DNA from: Caballeronia sp. LZ062
Lineage (GTDB): Bacteria > Pseudomonadota > Gammaproteobacteria > Burkholderiales > Burkholderiaceae
NCBI RefSeq assembly: GCF_031450785.1
Contig: NZ_JARTWB010000001.1
Coordinates: 744,001-808,000, forward strand
Length of the DNA: 64,000 nt
Direction of reading: 5' to 3'
The position numbers and the translations under genes were made by a program. This document shows, in pieces, positions 1-8,276 of the stretch. Within the stretch, counting starts at the first letter, position 1; each line of letters begins with the position of its first letter. Under the pieces are notes generated by a model. That model saw only the letters and a list, made by a program, of their open reading frames with translations, was not told the origin of the DNA and made no database searches.

Positions 1-919
1 CGATTCGCTCGCCGCAGCCACGCTCGCGCTGCAAGATCGCGGCGCGCTCTTCACCACGCTATCCGAAGTGCGCTCACGCGCGGATCTCATCGTGGTGTTC
101 GCGTGCGAGCCCTCACGCCGCTATCCACGCTTCTACGAGCGGCTGCAAACCGCGCAACCCCAAACGGAAACAGTCTTCGTCGGATGCGATGCCGATACCG
201 CCGCCACGCACGCCGATGCACTGCTTCCAGAAGCCGATCCGTTCGATACGCTCGCGCTCTGGTCAGCCATTCTCGAAGGCCGCGAGCCGAATGCACTCGC
301 CCACGCCGATACCGCTCACACGTTGCAAGCATTAACCGACCGCATTCGCGCCGCACGCTACACCGCATTGGTCTATGAACCCGCCGCGTTGCCAGGCCCA
401 CATAACGCGCTCGCAATCGAAGCACTGCACCGAGTCGTCAAGACATTGAACCGCACTGTGCGCGCTGGCGCACTCGCATTGACCGGGGACGATGGCGCGC
501 TCTCGGTCAATCAGACGGTCACCTGGCTATCAGGCTTTCCGCTCAGGACACGCGTGACGCGAGGACTGCCGCTCGATCACGATCCGCATCGCTATCGCAC
601 GCAGGCGCTGTTGCAGCGGCACGAAGCCGATGCGCTCGTCTGGATATCCAGCTTCGGCCCGGCGCCCATGCCCGATGCTCTCACTGACGACGTACCCGCA
701 ATCATCCTCGCGCATCCGGCCACCGCACTCGATGAACGCAGTGCGCCCACTGTCTTCATTCCCGTTGCGACGCCGGGCGTCGAAAGCAGCGGTCATCTGT
801 TTCGCATGGATGCATCGGTGGTTGCACCACTCACGCCCGCACGCGATTCCACGTTGCCGACCGTCGCGGCCATTGCGAGCGAACTCGTCCAATTGCTGCG
901 CATGAGGAGGCCGTCGTGA
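1..919 (+). CDS. fhcB: Formylmethanofuran dehydrogenase-like subunit B (FhcB), 5' end outside window
   Basis: FhcB is a subunit of the bacterial formyltransferase/hydrolase complex, which releases formate from the formyl group carried on the methanofuran analogue in the H4MPT-linked formaldehyde oxidation pathway. The reading frame is open from base 2, so the gene begins upstream; the GTG at 68 is internal, not a start. The visible C-terminal ~305 residues resemble the molybdopterin oxidoreductase-like fold of FmdB/FwdB. No metal-binding motif is visible in this part. The family is known to have lost redox function in bacteria; I cannot judge that here because the N-terminus is missing. Identity rests strongly on the following fhcA, fhcD and fhcC. 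The stop (917-919) overlaps the fhcA GTG start. Confidence 0.85.
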   Translation, partial: DSLAAATLALQDRGALFTTLSEVRSRADLIVVFACEPSRRYPRFYERLQTAQPQTETVFVGCDADTAATHADALLPEADPFDTLALWSAILEGREPNALAHADTAHTLQALTDRIRAARYTALVYEPAALPGPHNALAIEALHRVVKTLNRTVRAGALALTGDDGALSVNQTVTWLSGFPLRTRVTRGLPLDHDPHRYRTQALLQRHEADALVWISSFGPAPMPDALTDDVPAIILAHPATALDERSAPTVFIPVATPGVESSGHLFRMDASVVAPLTPARDSTLPTVAAIASELVQLLRMRRPS

Positions 920-2619
920 GTAATGCGCGCCTCAGAGGCGGCATCGTCTATGATCCGGCGAACCGTATCGATGGCGAACAACGCGATATCCATATCCGCG
1001 ATGGCCGCATCGTCGATCACATGGAAAATCACGACATACCGCCGGATCGCGACTTCGATGCGACCGGCATGGTCGTCATGGCTGGCGGTATCGACCTGCA
1101 TTCGCATATCGGCGGCGGCAAGACCAATCTCTCGCGTTTGCTGTTGCCGGAGGACCATCGCGACGATCCGCGTGCCGTGCCGAACCGTCCCGAAGAAGGC
1201 CGCTATATGCGCCTGCCTTCTTGCGGCACGTGCGCACCAGGCACGCTCGCCACGGGCTACCGTTACGCGGAAATGGGTTACACGGCTGCATTCGAGCCCG
1301 CGATGATCGCCTCGAACGCACGCCATACGCATCTGGAAATGGGCGATACGCCGATCATCGATCACGGCGCTTACGTGATGATGGGCAACGACGAATTGTT
1401 CCTGCAAATGCTGGCTGCGCGCGAAGACTTCGAACGCCTGCGCGATTACATCGGCTGGACCATCAATGCAAGCAAGGCGCTCGGCGTCAAAGTCGTGAAC
1501 CCTGGTGGCATCTCCGCGTTCAAGTTCAATCAGCGTTCACTGGACCTCGACGAAGCGCACGTGCATTACGGCATTACGCCGCGTGATGTGCTGAAGACTC
1601 TGACTCGCGCGCTCACGAACTTGCGCGTGCCGCATCCACTGCATGTGCATGCAAGCAATCTAGGGGTGCCGGGCAATGTGGATTCGACCATCGCGACGAT
1701 GGATGCAGCGGAAGGTCTGCCGATTCATCTGACGCATATCCAGTTTCATAGTTACGGCACTGAAGGGCCGCGCAAATTCTCGTCGGGTGCGCGCGCCATT
1801 GCAGAGGCGGTCAACGCGCGTCCCAACGTGACGATCGACGTGGGCCAGATCATCTTTGGTCAGACTGTCACGGCATCGGGTGACACGATGATGCAGTTCA
1901 GGAACGCGCCGCTCGCCCGGCCGCGCAAATGGATACTCGGAGATATCGAGTGCGATGGCGGCTGTGGCGTTCTGCCCTTCCGGTATCGCGAAGAGAGCTT
2001 TGTGAATGCGCTGCAATGGATCATCGGGCTGGAGATTTTCCTGCTCGTGGACGACCCGTGGCGCGTGTCCATGACGACCGATCACCCGAACGGCGGGCCG
2101 TTCACCAGTTATCCGCATCTCATCCGGCTTCTGATGGACAAATCGTTCCGCGATGAGCAGCTCGACAAGCTGCACGCCGATGCGAAGACCGCAAGCGCGC
2201 TCAGCGAAATCACGCGGGAATTCTCGCTATACGACATCGCGATCATCACGCGCGCCGGGCCCGCGCGGCTGCTCGGGCTCGCGGATCGCGGGCATCTCGG
2301 CGCGGGTGCAGCGGCGGATATTGCCGTCTATCGCGACGATCCGAACCGCGAGCGTATGTTCACATCGCCTGCATACGTCTTTAAGGATGGCGAACTAATT
2401 GCACGCGACGGGACGCTCCTGAAGACGCCGACGGGCGGCATTCACTATGTGCAGCCGGACTACGACCGGTCGATCGAACCGCGCGTGCGCGCCTTCACGG
2501 AGGCGAACCTCGCCGCGCGCTTCGAGAACGCGGCTATCGGTGAAGATGAAGTCTGCGCATGCTGCAACGGCGGGAGGCTTCTGCCGGTTGCTTGCCTCGC
2601 CACGCGCGCGAACGGATGA
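916..2619 (+). CDS. fhcA: Formylmethanofuran dehydrogenase-like subunit A (FhcA)
   Basis: FhcA is the amidohydrolase-type subunit of the formyltransferase/hydrolase complex and hydrolyses the formylated methanofuran analogue to formate. The 567-residue protein carries the metal-binding DLHSH motif at residues 60-64, followed by a glycine-rich GGGK segment, as expected of this superfamily, and its length fits the family. Further conserved histidines lie in LHVHASN and LTHIQFHSY in the middle of the protein. The C-terminus has a cysteine cluster (CACC). The start is GTG at 916, overlapping the fhcB stop as GTGA, with GAGGAGG at 904-910 as ribosome binding site. The stop overlaps the fhcD ATG (ATGA at 2616), so translation is probably coupled. 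Confidence 0.95.
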   Translation: MSNARLRGGIVYDPANRIDGEQRDIHIRDGRIVDHMENHDIPPDRDFDATGMVVMAGGIDLHSHIGGGKTNLSRLLLPEDHRDDPRAVPNRPEEGRYMRLPSCGTCAPGTLATGYRYAEMGYTAAFEPAMIASNARHTHLEMGDTPIIDHGAYVMMGNDELFLQMLAAREDFERLRDYIGWTINASKALGVKVVNPGGISAFKFNQRSLDLDEAHVHYGITPRDVLKTLTRALTNLRVPHPLHVHASNLGVPGNVDSTIATMDAAEGLPIHLTHIQFHSYGTEGPRKFSSGARAIAEAVNARPNVTIDVGQIIFGQTVTASGDTMMQFRNAPLARPRKWILGDIECDGGCGVLPFRYREESFVNALQWIIGLEIFLLVDDPWRVSMTTDHPNGGPFTSYPHLIRLLMDKSFRDEQLDKLHADAKTASALSEITREFSLYDIAIITRAGPARLLGLADRGHLGAGAAADIAVYRDDPNRERMFTSPAYVFKDGELIARDGTLLKTPTGGIHYVQPDYDRSIEPRVRAFTEANLAARFENAAIGEDEVCACCNGGRLLPVACLATRANG

Positions 2620-3572
2620 TCACGACGCCCATGCGCATCAACGACACGCAAATCGACGACACGTTTGCCGAAGCATTTCCGATGAAGGCGACACGCCTCG
2701 TCATCACCGCGCATACGTCGACATGGGCGCGTCACGCCGCCAATTCACTGACGGGCTTCGCGACCTCCGTGATCGACTGCGGATGCGAAGCGGGCATCGA
2801 GCGCGATCTCGCACGCGACGAAACACCCGATGGCAGGCCCGGCATATCGGTGCTGATGTTCGCGATATCGTCGAAGGAACTGGCCAAGCAGATCACACGG
2901 CGCGTCGGGCAATGCGTGCTCACGTGTCCGACCACGGCGGTCTATGGCGGTATCGATCCGGCGACGACTCGCGCGCCGCTCTCCGACAACGCGCCGCTCG
3001 GCGCGGGACTGCGCTTCTTCGGCGATGGCTTTCAGATATCGAAGGTGCTTGGCGCGACGCGCTATTGGCGCGTGCCCGTGATGGATGGCGAGTTCGTCTG
3101 CGAGGAATTCACGGCCACCGTGAAGGCTGTGGGCGGCGGCAACCTGCTCTTCCTCGCACGCGATCTCGACAGCGCTTTGGCCGCTGCCGAAGCAGCGGTG
3201 GCTGCAATGCATGCGTTGCCGAACATCATCACGCCGTTTCCGGGCGGTGTCGTGCGTTCAGGCTCGAAGATCGGCTCGAAATACGCAGGCGCAACTGCTT
3301 CCACGAACGATGCCTTCTGCCCCACGCTCATCGGCTTGTCGATGAAAAGCGAACTGACGCCCGACATCACATGTGTGCTCGAAATTGTAATCGACGGCCT
3401 GACAGATGCCGATGTCGGCGCGGCAATGACGGCCGGCATTGCGGCTGCAACCGCCATCGGGCGCGCGGGCGGCGTGCTGCGCATATCGGCGGGAAACTAT
3501 GGCGGCAAGCTCGGACCTTACCACTTCAAGTTGCACGAACTCGCGGCCGGTGTGGCAGGGAGCCGTGCATGA
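2616..3572 (+). CDS. fhcD: Formylmethanofuran--tetrahydromethanopterin formyltransferase (FhcD)
   Basis: FhcD (Ftr family) transfers the formyl group between tetrahydromethanopterin and the methanofuran analogue, the step before hydrolysis to formate. The 318-residue protein matches the family along its whole length, with recognisable segments TQIDDTFAEAF near the N-terminus, FPGGVVRSGSKIGSKY in the middle and YGGKLGPYHFKLHEL at the end. I chose ATG 2616 because it overlaps the fhcA stop as ATGA; ATG 2631 is an alternative five codons later that would give an N-terminus closer to typical family members. The stop overlaps the fhcC ATG (ATGA at 3569). It is cytosolic and assembles with FhcA, FhcB and FhcC. 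Confidence 0.95.
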   Translation: MITTPMRINDTQIDDTFAEAFPMKATRLVITAHTSTWARHAANSLTGFATSVIDCGCEAGIERDLARDETPDGRPGISVLMFAISSKELAKQITRRVGQCVLTCPTTAVYGGIDPATTRAPLSDNAPLGAGLRFFGDGFQISKVLGATRYWRVPVMDGEFVCEEFTATVKAVGGGNLLFLARDLDSALAAAEAAVAAMHALPNIITPFPGGVVRSGSKIGSKYAGATASTNDAFCPTLIGLSMKSELTPDITCVLEIVIDGLTDADVGAAMTAGIAAATAIGRAGGVLRISAGNYGGKLGPYHFKLHELAAGVAGSRA

Positions 3573-4390
3573 GCGCGATCACGTTACGCGTAAAAAATGC
3601 GCCCGGCTTTCGCGTCGATGCGTCGAAGTTACTGCCCCGCACTCTATCCGACATAGCGCCTGATGAGTTACCGCGACGCGTGCTACAGGGCCTCGGCGAA
3701 CAATGCGCACTGGGCGATCTCTTCGACATCACACGAGCGGAAGCGGTAACGCCATTGCTTCGAATTGAAGGCGACGCTGCATGGCTGGATCGCATCGGAG
3801 CAGCGCTGAACGAAGGCTCGCTAATCGTTGAAGGCGACGCTGGCGATTACGCGGGCATCGGCATGAGCGGCGGCGAACTGCATATTGCGGGAAATACGGG
3901 CCGTTTTACCGCATGCGAAATGCAAGGCGGACGCGTGACGGTGCGCGGCAGCGTGGGCGATTTCGCGGCAGGCGCCCTTCCGGGCGACATGGAAGGGATG
4001 CGCGGCGGCATGCTCACCATTCATGGCGATGCAGGCGCGCGCCTTGCAGACCGAATGCGGCGCGGCACCGTTCTGGTCGGCGGGAATGCGGGAGATTTCG
4101 CGGCGTCGCGGCTCGTAGCGGGGACGCTCTGCATCGCGGGCGAGACGGGCGCGCACCTCGGTTATGGCATGCGACGCGGTACGGTCGTACTATTGAAGAA
4201 ACCGCGGCGCATCGAGCCTACGTTCACCGAAGGCGGCCACGGCTTCGACGTGTTCTGGCGGCTGCTGACGCGCATGCTGACCTCCGAGATCGAGCCGTTC
4301 GCGACGCTTTCCACTAACGTCACGCCCACACGCTACGCAGGCGATCTCGCTGTGGACGGACGGGGGGAATTGCTGATCGCCAATTCATGA
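3569..4390 (+). CDS. fhcC: Formylmethanofuran dehydrogenase-like subunit C (FhcC)
   Basis: FhcC is the beta-helical subunit of the formyltransferase/hydrolase complex, thought to have a structural role. The 273-residue protein shows the expected repeated glycine-rich pattern between about residues 75 and 205 (for example MSGGELHIAGNTG, MQGGRVTVRG, MRGGMLTIHGDAG, MRRGTVLVGGNAG), which builds a right-handed beta-helix, as in FmdC and the glutamate synthase C-terminal domain. ATG 3569 overlaps the fhcD stop. The long upstream open frame (from 2447) is a shadow of fhcA/fhcD. The TGA stop at 4388-4390 overlaps the ATG of a 16-codon micro-ORF at 4387, so the coupling pattern continues downstream. 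Confidence 0.93.
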   Translation: MSAITLRVKNAPGFRVDASKLLPRTLSDIAPDELPRRVLQGLGEQCALGDLFDITRAEAVTPLLRIEGDAAWLDRIGAALNEGSLIVEGDAGDYAGIGMSGGELHIAGNTGRFTACEMQGGRVTVRGSVGDFAAGALPGDMEGMRGGMLTIHGDAGARLADRMRRGTVLVGGNAGDFAASRLVAGTLCIAGETGAHLGYGMRRGTVVLLKKPRRIEPTFTEGGHGFDVFWRLLTRMLTSEIEPFATLSTNVTPTRYAGDLAVDGRGELLIANS

Positions 4391-4437
4391 ACAGACGACA
4401 ACAATGGACCATGTATTCGGCGGACGAAAGCCCTTGA
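4387..4437 (+). CDS. Micro-ORF, 16 residues, coupled to fhcC stop
   Basis: A 17-codon frame (MNRRQQWTMYSADESP, then TGA) whose ATG overlaps the fhcC stop as ATGA, the same coupling used by fhcA, fhcD and fhcC. It ends 15 bases before the cytochrome b561 start. It has the length class of PqqA and contains W-T and M-Y dipeptides reminiscent of PqqA peptides, but it lacks the Glu-x3-Tyr pair that PqqE cross-links: the residue four before Tyr10 is Gln6. It may be a spacer read only for coupling, a degenerate pqqA, or chance. No independent ribosome binding site is seen. The function is unknown. Confidence 0.25.
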   Translation: MNRRQQWTMYSADESP

Positions 4438-4452
4438 CGAAGGAGGCGCGCC

Positions 4453-5022
4453 ATGACCGCTGTGCGGATTCCAGCCGCAACGCACGATGCAACTTGCGTG
4501 GCGAACGACCGCTTTGCGCGGCCGCTAGTCGTGCTGCACTGGGTCATTGCAGTCGCCATCGTCGTGATGCTGTGCATCGGCTTGTATATGGTCGGCCTGC
4601 CGCGCGGGCTGCCGTTCAAGTCGACGCTCATCAACTTCCACAAGTCGCTCGGCATGACGGTTTTCCTGCTGGTGCTGATCCGCATCCTGGTACGCCTGGG
4701 CTATGGCCGCCCGCCTCTGCCGCCGATGGGAGCGTGGCAACGCGCCGCCGCGAGCACCACGCAGGCTCTTTTATACATTGGCATGATCGCGATGCCGCTT
4801 ACCGGCTATCTCGGATCGTCGTTCAACAGGTTCGGCACGCGCTTCTGGGGCGCGCCCTTGCCGCAATGGGGATGGGACGACAAGGCCCTGCGCGAGCTGT
4901 TCTTCGGCTTGCACGTCTATCTGGCGTGGATCATGGCCGCGCTCATCGTGCTGCATACGCTGGGCGTGGCAAAGCACCAATTCATCGAAAAAGACGGACT
5001 GTTAAGGAGAATGTGGCCATGA
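4453..5022 (+). CDS. Cytochrome b561 family membrane protein
   Basis: A 189-residue integral membrane di-haem cytochrome of the bacterial b561 family, which passes electrons between the quinone pool and periplasmic donors or acceptors. Four hydrophobic segments are visible (about 24-46, 64-84, 102-122, 150-172), with candidate haem-ligand histidines at 29, 63, 154 and 168 in the contexts LHW, NFHK, GLHV and VLHT. AAGGAGG at 4440-4446 is a good ribosome binding site for ATG 4453. Its place between fhcC and pqqB suggests an electron-transfer role linked to a PQQ dehydrogenase or to C1 oxidation; that link is inferred from position only. The stop overlaps the next micro-ORF start as ATGA. Confidence 0.88.
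   Translation: MTAVRIPAATHDATCVANDRFARPLVVLHWVIAVAIVVMLCIGLYMVGLPRGLPFKSTLINFHKSLGMTVFLLVLIRILVRLGYGRPPLPPMGAWQRAAASTTQALLYIGMIAMPLTGYLGSSFNRFGTRFWGAPLPQWGWDDKALRELFFGLHVYLAWIMAALIVLHTLGVAKHQFIEKDGLLRRMWP
5004..5010 (+). promoter_or_regulatory. Strong Shine-Dalgarno AAGGAGA inside the cytochrome b561 3' end
   Basis: AAGGAGA lies eight bases before ATG 5019 and directly before the in-frame ATG 5011 of the cytochrome. Its spacing fits the 12-residue micro-ORF at 5019 and is too far for pqqB (ATG 5054). It is therefore evidence that ribosomes are meant to load at the micro-ORF. Confidence 0.6.
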
Positions 5023-5057
5023 GCGCCATCATGCAAGTCACCGAGGCCCGCTCATGA
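5019..5057 (+). CDS. Micro-ORF, 12 residues, at the pqqA position
   Basis: A 13-codon frame ([12 protein letters not shown], then TGA). Its ATG overlaps the cytochrome b561 stop (ATGA), its own stop overlaps the pqqB ATG (ATGA at 5054), and it has a well-placed AAGGAGA. It sits exactly where pqqA usually lies, immediately upstream of pqqB. The peptide has one Glu but no Tyr, so it cannot be a normal PqqA substrate, in which a Glu and a Tyr four residues apart are joined by PqqE/PqqD. It is probably a translated coupling leader for pqqB, or a remnant of pqqA. I am fairly sure it can be translated and unsure of any product function. Confidence 0.4.
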   Translation: MSAIMQVTEARS

Positions 5058-5974
5058 AAATACGTGTGCTGGGCTCGTCCGCAGGCGGCGGTTTTCCGCA
5101 ATGGAACTGCAACTGCCGCAATTGCGACGGCCTGCGTCGCGGCACCATCGCGGCGCGGGCGCGCACGCAGTCGTCTATCGCTGTGAGTGACAACGGCGAG
5201 GACTGGCTGCTCGTCAATGCGTCGCCGGACATACTCGCGCAAATCGCGGCGAATCCTGAATTGCAGCCCGCACGTCGAGTGCGCGATACGGGTATCGCGG
5301 CAGTCATCGTGATGGATGCGCAGATCGATCACGTCACGGGCCTTCTCATGCTGCGGGAACGCGGGACGCCCTTACCGCTCTATGCGACCGACGCCGTTTG
5401 GCGAGACCTCTCGACCGGCTTTCCCATCACGTCGATCCTCTCGCACTATTGCGGGGTCGAGCATCGTCGCATCGCGCTGGACGATACCGCGTTGAGCGTG
5501 CCCGAACTGCCGCGCGTGCACATCGACGCGCTACCGCTGTCCAGTAAGGCGCCCCCATATTCGCCGCATCGCGAAGCGCCCGAAGTGGGCGACAACATCG
5601 GCCTCATGTTCACGAATAGCGCAACCGGCAAGCGCGCGTTTTATGCGCCGGGTCTCGGTGCAATCGAACCGCATGTGCTCGCCGCGATGCGCACCGCGGA
5701 CCTCTTGCTGGTAGATGGAACCGTATGGACCGACGATGAGATGATTCGTCTGGGACTGACGAAGAAGACGGGCGCGGACATGGGGCATCTTGCCCAAAGC
5801 GGCGCGGGCGGCATGATCGACGTACTCGATTCAATCGAACGTGACGGAATGCGCAAGGTGCTCATCCATATCAACAACACGAATCCGATCCTCATTGAGG
5901 ACGGTCCCGAACGGCGCATGCTGTCGGAGCATGGCATCGAAGTCGCGCACGACGGCATGAGCTTCGAGCTATGA
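5054..5974 (+). CDS. pqqB: PqqB, metallo-beta-lactamase-fold PQQ biosynthesis protein
   Basis: PqqB is a metallo-beta-lactamase-fold protein of PQQ biosynthesis; published work implicates it in hydroxylation of the Glu-Tyr derived intermediate before PqqC. The 306-residue length is typical. The N-terminus has the family signature [19 protein letters not shown] with the clustered cysteines, and the metal-site region reads [11 protein letters not shown], the PqqB variant of the usual HxHxDH. Later segments [16 protein letters not shown] and HINNTNPIL are characteristic. ATG 5054 overlaps the upstream micro-ORF stop. The protein is cytosolic. pqqC follows after 21 bases with its own ribosome binding site. 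Confidence 0.97.
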   Translation: MKIRVLGSSAGGGFPQWNCNCRNCDGLRRGTIAARARTQSSIAVSDNGEDWLLVNASPDILAQIAANPELQPARRVRDTGIAAVIVMDAQIDHVTGLLMLRERGTPLPLYATDAVWRDLSTGFPITSILSHYCGVEHRRIALDDTALSVPELPRVHIDALPLSSKAPPYSPHREAPEVGDNIGLMFTNSATGKRAFYAPGLGAIEPHVLAAMRTADLLLVDGTVWTDDEMIRLGLTKKTGADMGHLAQSGAGGMIDVLDSIERDGMRKVLIHINNTNPILIEDGPERRMLSEHGIEVAHDGMSFEL

Positions 5975-5995
5975 AGCTTACCTGGAGAACGATGC

Positions 5996-6754
5996 ATGCC
6001 TGACAACGCCTTCACGCCGATGCTCAATCCCACGACCGGCCCGCACTTCACTGCAGTGAAGACGACGGAGCCTGCGTGGACACGCGAGCAGTTCGAGGAG
6101 CAACTGCGCGCGAAGGGAACGGCGTACCACATTCATCATCCGTTCAACGTAAAGATGAATAGCGGTGGATGTACGCCCGAGCAGATTCGCGGCTGGGTCG
6201 CGAACCGCTTCTACTATCAAATCAACATCCCGCTGAAAGACGCGGCGGTCATGTCGAACTGCCCGGATCGCGAAACGCGCCGCCGCTGGGTGCTCCGTAT
6301 TCTCGACCACGACGGCTACGAAGATCAGCCCGGCGGCATTGAAGCCTGGGCGCGTCTGGGCGATGCAGTAGGCCTTTCGCGCGACGATCTATGGTCGTTG
6401 CGGCTCGTGACGCCCGGCGTGCGCTTCGCCGTCGATGCCTACGTTAATTTTGCGCGGCGCGCGCCGTGGCAGGAATCGGTGTGCTCGTCGTTGACGGAGA
6501 TGTTCGCTCCGCAAATCCACAAGGACCGGCTCGCGACATGGCCCGAACATTACAAGTGGATCGAAGCGGACGGCCTCGCTTATTTCCGCTCGCGCGTCTC
6601 GCTTGCACAGCGCGATGTCGAACATGGTCTCGAAGTGACGCTTGCTCATTTCACGACACGCCAGCAGCAACAGCGCGCGCTCGATATATTGCAATTCAAA
6701 CTCGATATTCTCTGGACCATGCTGGATTCCATCGAAAAGGCCTTTCCGTCATGA
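5996..6754 (+). CDS. pqqC: PqqC, pyrroloquinoline-quinone synthase
   Basis: PqqC catalyses the last step of PQQ formation, ring closure and eight-electron oxidation of AHQQ with molecular oxygen and no metal cofactor. The 252-residue protein fits the family; the segment from [14 protein letters not shown] through [19 protein letters not shown] and [12 protein letters not shown] is the recognisable core. Conserved histidine, arginine and lysine residues of the substrate pocket are present in these stretches. CTGGAGAA precedes ATG 5996. The TGA (6752-6754) overlaps the pqqD ATG at 6751, giving the usual pqqC-pqqD coupling; in some organisms the two are fused. Confidence 0.97.
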   Translation: MPDNAFTPMLNPTTGPHFTAVKTTEPAWTREQFEEQLRAKGTAYHIHHPFNVKMNSGGCTPEQIRGWVANRFYYQINIPLKDAAVMSNCPDRETRRRWVLRILDHDGYEDQPGGIEAWARLGDAVGLSRDDLWSLRLVTPGVRFAVDAYVNFARRAPWQESVCSSLTEMFAPQIHKDRLATWPEHYKWIEADGLAYFRSRVSLAQRDVEHGLEVTLAHFTTRQQQQRALDILQFKLDILWTMLDSIEKAFPS

Positions 6755-7059
6755 GCGACACGAATCCGACGCAGCGCGTGAACGAAGCCGTTGAAGCACC
6801 GGATGATTCGCTGCATCCGAAGCTCAAGCGCCTCTTTCGCCTGCAATGGGAGCCCGCGCAGGACGCGCACGTACTGCTCTATCCCGAAGGCATGGTCAAA
6901 CTGAATCAAAGCGCCGCGCAGATTCTTCTGCGGTGTGACGGCACCCGCGATATTCCGGCGCTCGTCGCGGACCTGGAACAGGCGTTCAATGCAACTGGCC
7001 TCGGCAACGATGTGCGGGCGTTCATCGCCGGTGCGCGCTCGCGCGGCTGGCTGGAGTAA
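6751..7059 (+). CDS. pqqD: PqqD, PqqA peptide chaperone
   Basis: PqqD is the small RiPP-recognition-element protein that binds the PqqA peptide and presents it to the radical SAM enzyme PqqE. The 102-residue protein has the family pattern: [37 protein letters not shown] and a C-terminal helical part ending GWLE. An N-terminal extension of about 20 residues is slightly longer than usual. ATG 6751 overlaps the pqqC stop. The presence of an intact peptide chaperone implies that a PqqA substrate exists somewhere in the genome, although none is seen here. Confidence 0.95.
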   Translation: MSDTNPTQRVNEAVEAPDDSLHPKLKRLFRLQWEPAQDAHVLLYPEGMVKLNQSAAQILLRCDGTRDIPALVADLEQAFNATGLGNDVRAFIAGARSRGWLE

Positions 7060-7083
7060 AGCGCTACAAGTAAAGGTACAAGC

Positions 7084-8271
7084 ATGACCGATCTTTCCGA
7101 ACCCATTGCGAAACCCGAGCACGAAGGCGCGGTCATCCCGCCGCCGTTGTGGTTGCTTGCAGAGTTGACGTATCGCTGTCCGCTGCATTGTGTGTTTTGC
7201 TACAACCCCGTGAACTACGCGGATCACACGCAAGAGCTGAACACTGAGCAGTGGCTCGACGTACTGCGTCAAGCACGCGCGCTCGGCGCGGCGCAACTCG
7301 GCTTTTCCGGCGGCGAGCCGCTTCTTCGCGACGATCTCGAAACGCTCGTCGCCGAAGCGCGCAAGCTCGGCTTCTACACGAATCTGATCACCTCGGGCAT
7401 CGGTCTCACGGACAAGCGTCTGACCGCGCTCAAGGACGCCGGCCTCGATCACATTCAGCTCTCGTTTCAGGACTCGACGCAGGAGCTCAACGACTTTCTT
7501 TCGAGCACGAAGACGTTCGATCTGAAGAAGCGCGTGGCGAATCTCATCAAGGCGCACGGCTTTCCGATGGTGCTTAATTGCGTGCTGCATCGCTATAACT
7601 TGCCGCACATCGGCCGCATCATCGACATGGCCCTTGCGATGGATGCCGAGTATCTCGAACTGGCGAACACCCAGTATTACGGGTGGGCGCATGCCAACCG
7701 CGCACAACTCATGCCCACTGCCGAACAGTTGCAGGAAGCGGAAGCCGTGGTCGAACGCTATAGGCGCGACATAGGCGACAAGTGCAAGATATTCTTCGTG
7801 GTGCCCGACTACTACGAGCGCCGTCCGAAGCGTTGCATGAACGGATGGGGTTCTGTGTTTCTGGGCATCGCGCCCGATGGCGCAGCGCTGCCGTGCCATA
7901 CCGCGCGCTCTTTGCCGGGCCTGACGTTTCCCAACGTGACGGAGATGCCGCTCAAGGACATCTGGTATGAGAGCGATACGTTCAACCGCTTTCGCGGCTT
8001 CGGCTGGATGAAAGAGCCGTGCCGCAGTTGCGACGAGAAAGCGATCGATCTCGGCGGCTGCCGCTGTCAAGCCTATCTGCTCACGCAAGACCCGGCGAAC
8101 GCGGACCCCGTTTGCGACAAGTCGCCGCATCATGAACGCGTGATCGAAGTCGTTCGCGCGGCATCGCTCAGACAGGAACCGGCCGAGCAGCCCATTGTCT
8201 TTCGCAACGATGCCAACTCGCGGCGCATGGCAGCGGGACATCGCAACGATCATTCGGACTCCGGAGGATAG
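7084..8271 (+). CDS. pqqE: PqqE, radical SAM peptide cyclase of PQQ synthesis
   Basis: PqqE is the radical SAM/SPASM enzyme that forms the carbon-carbon bond between the conserved Glu and Tyr of PqqA, the first committed step of PQQ synthesis. The CxxxCxxC cluster motif is at residues 32-39 (Cys32, Cys36, Cys39, in RCPLHCVFCY), followed by the SAM-binding FSGGEPLLR. SPASM-type cysteines lie near the C-terminus (KRCMNGW, LPCHTA, CRSCDEK, GGCRCQ). At 395 residues it is somewhat longer than common PqqE because of a polar tail rich in Arg, His and Asp. The ATG at 7084 lies 24 bases after pqqD. It is cytosolic and acts with PqqD. Confidence 0.97.
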   Translation: MTDLSEPIAKPEHEGAVIPPPLWLLAELTYRCPLHCVFCYNPVNYADHTQELNTEQWLDVLRQARALGAAQLGFSGGEPLLRDDLETLVAEARKLGFYTNLITSGIGLTDKRLTALKDAGLDHIQLSFQDSTQELNDFLSSTKTFDLKKRVANLIKAHGFPMVLNCVLHRYNLPHIGRIIDMALAMDAEYLELANTQYYGWAHANRAQLMPTAEQLQEAEAVVERYRRDIGDKCKIFFVVPDYYERRPKRCMNGWGSVFLGIAPDGAALPCHTARSLPGLTFPNVTEMPLKDIWYESDTFNRFRGFGWMKEPCRSCDEKAIDLGGCRCQAYLLTQDPANADPVCDKSPHHERVIEVVRAASLRQEPAEQPIVFRNDANSRRMAAGHRNDHSDSGG

Positions 8272-8276
8272 CCACC

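Noticed and set aside
6646..8253. 535-residue frame on - strand opposite pqqD and pqqE
   Set aside because: Antisense to recognisable PQQ genes, no domain, no ribosome binding site.
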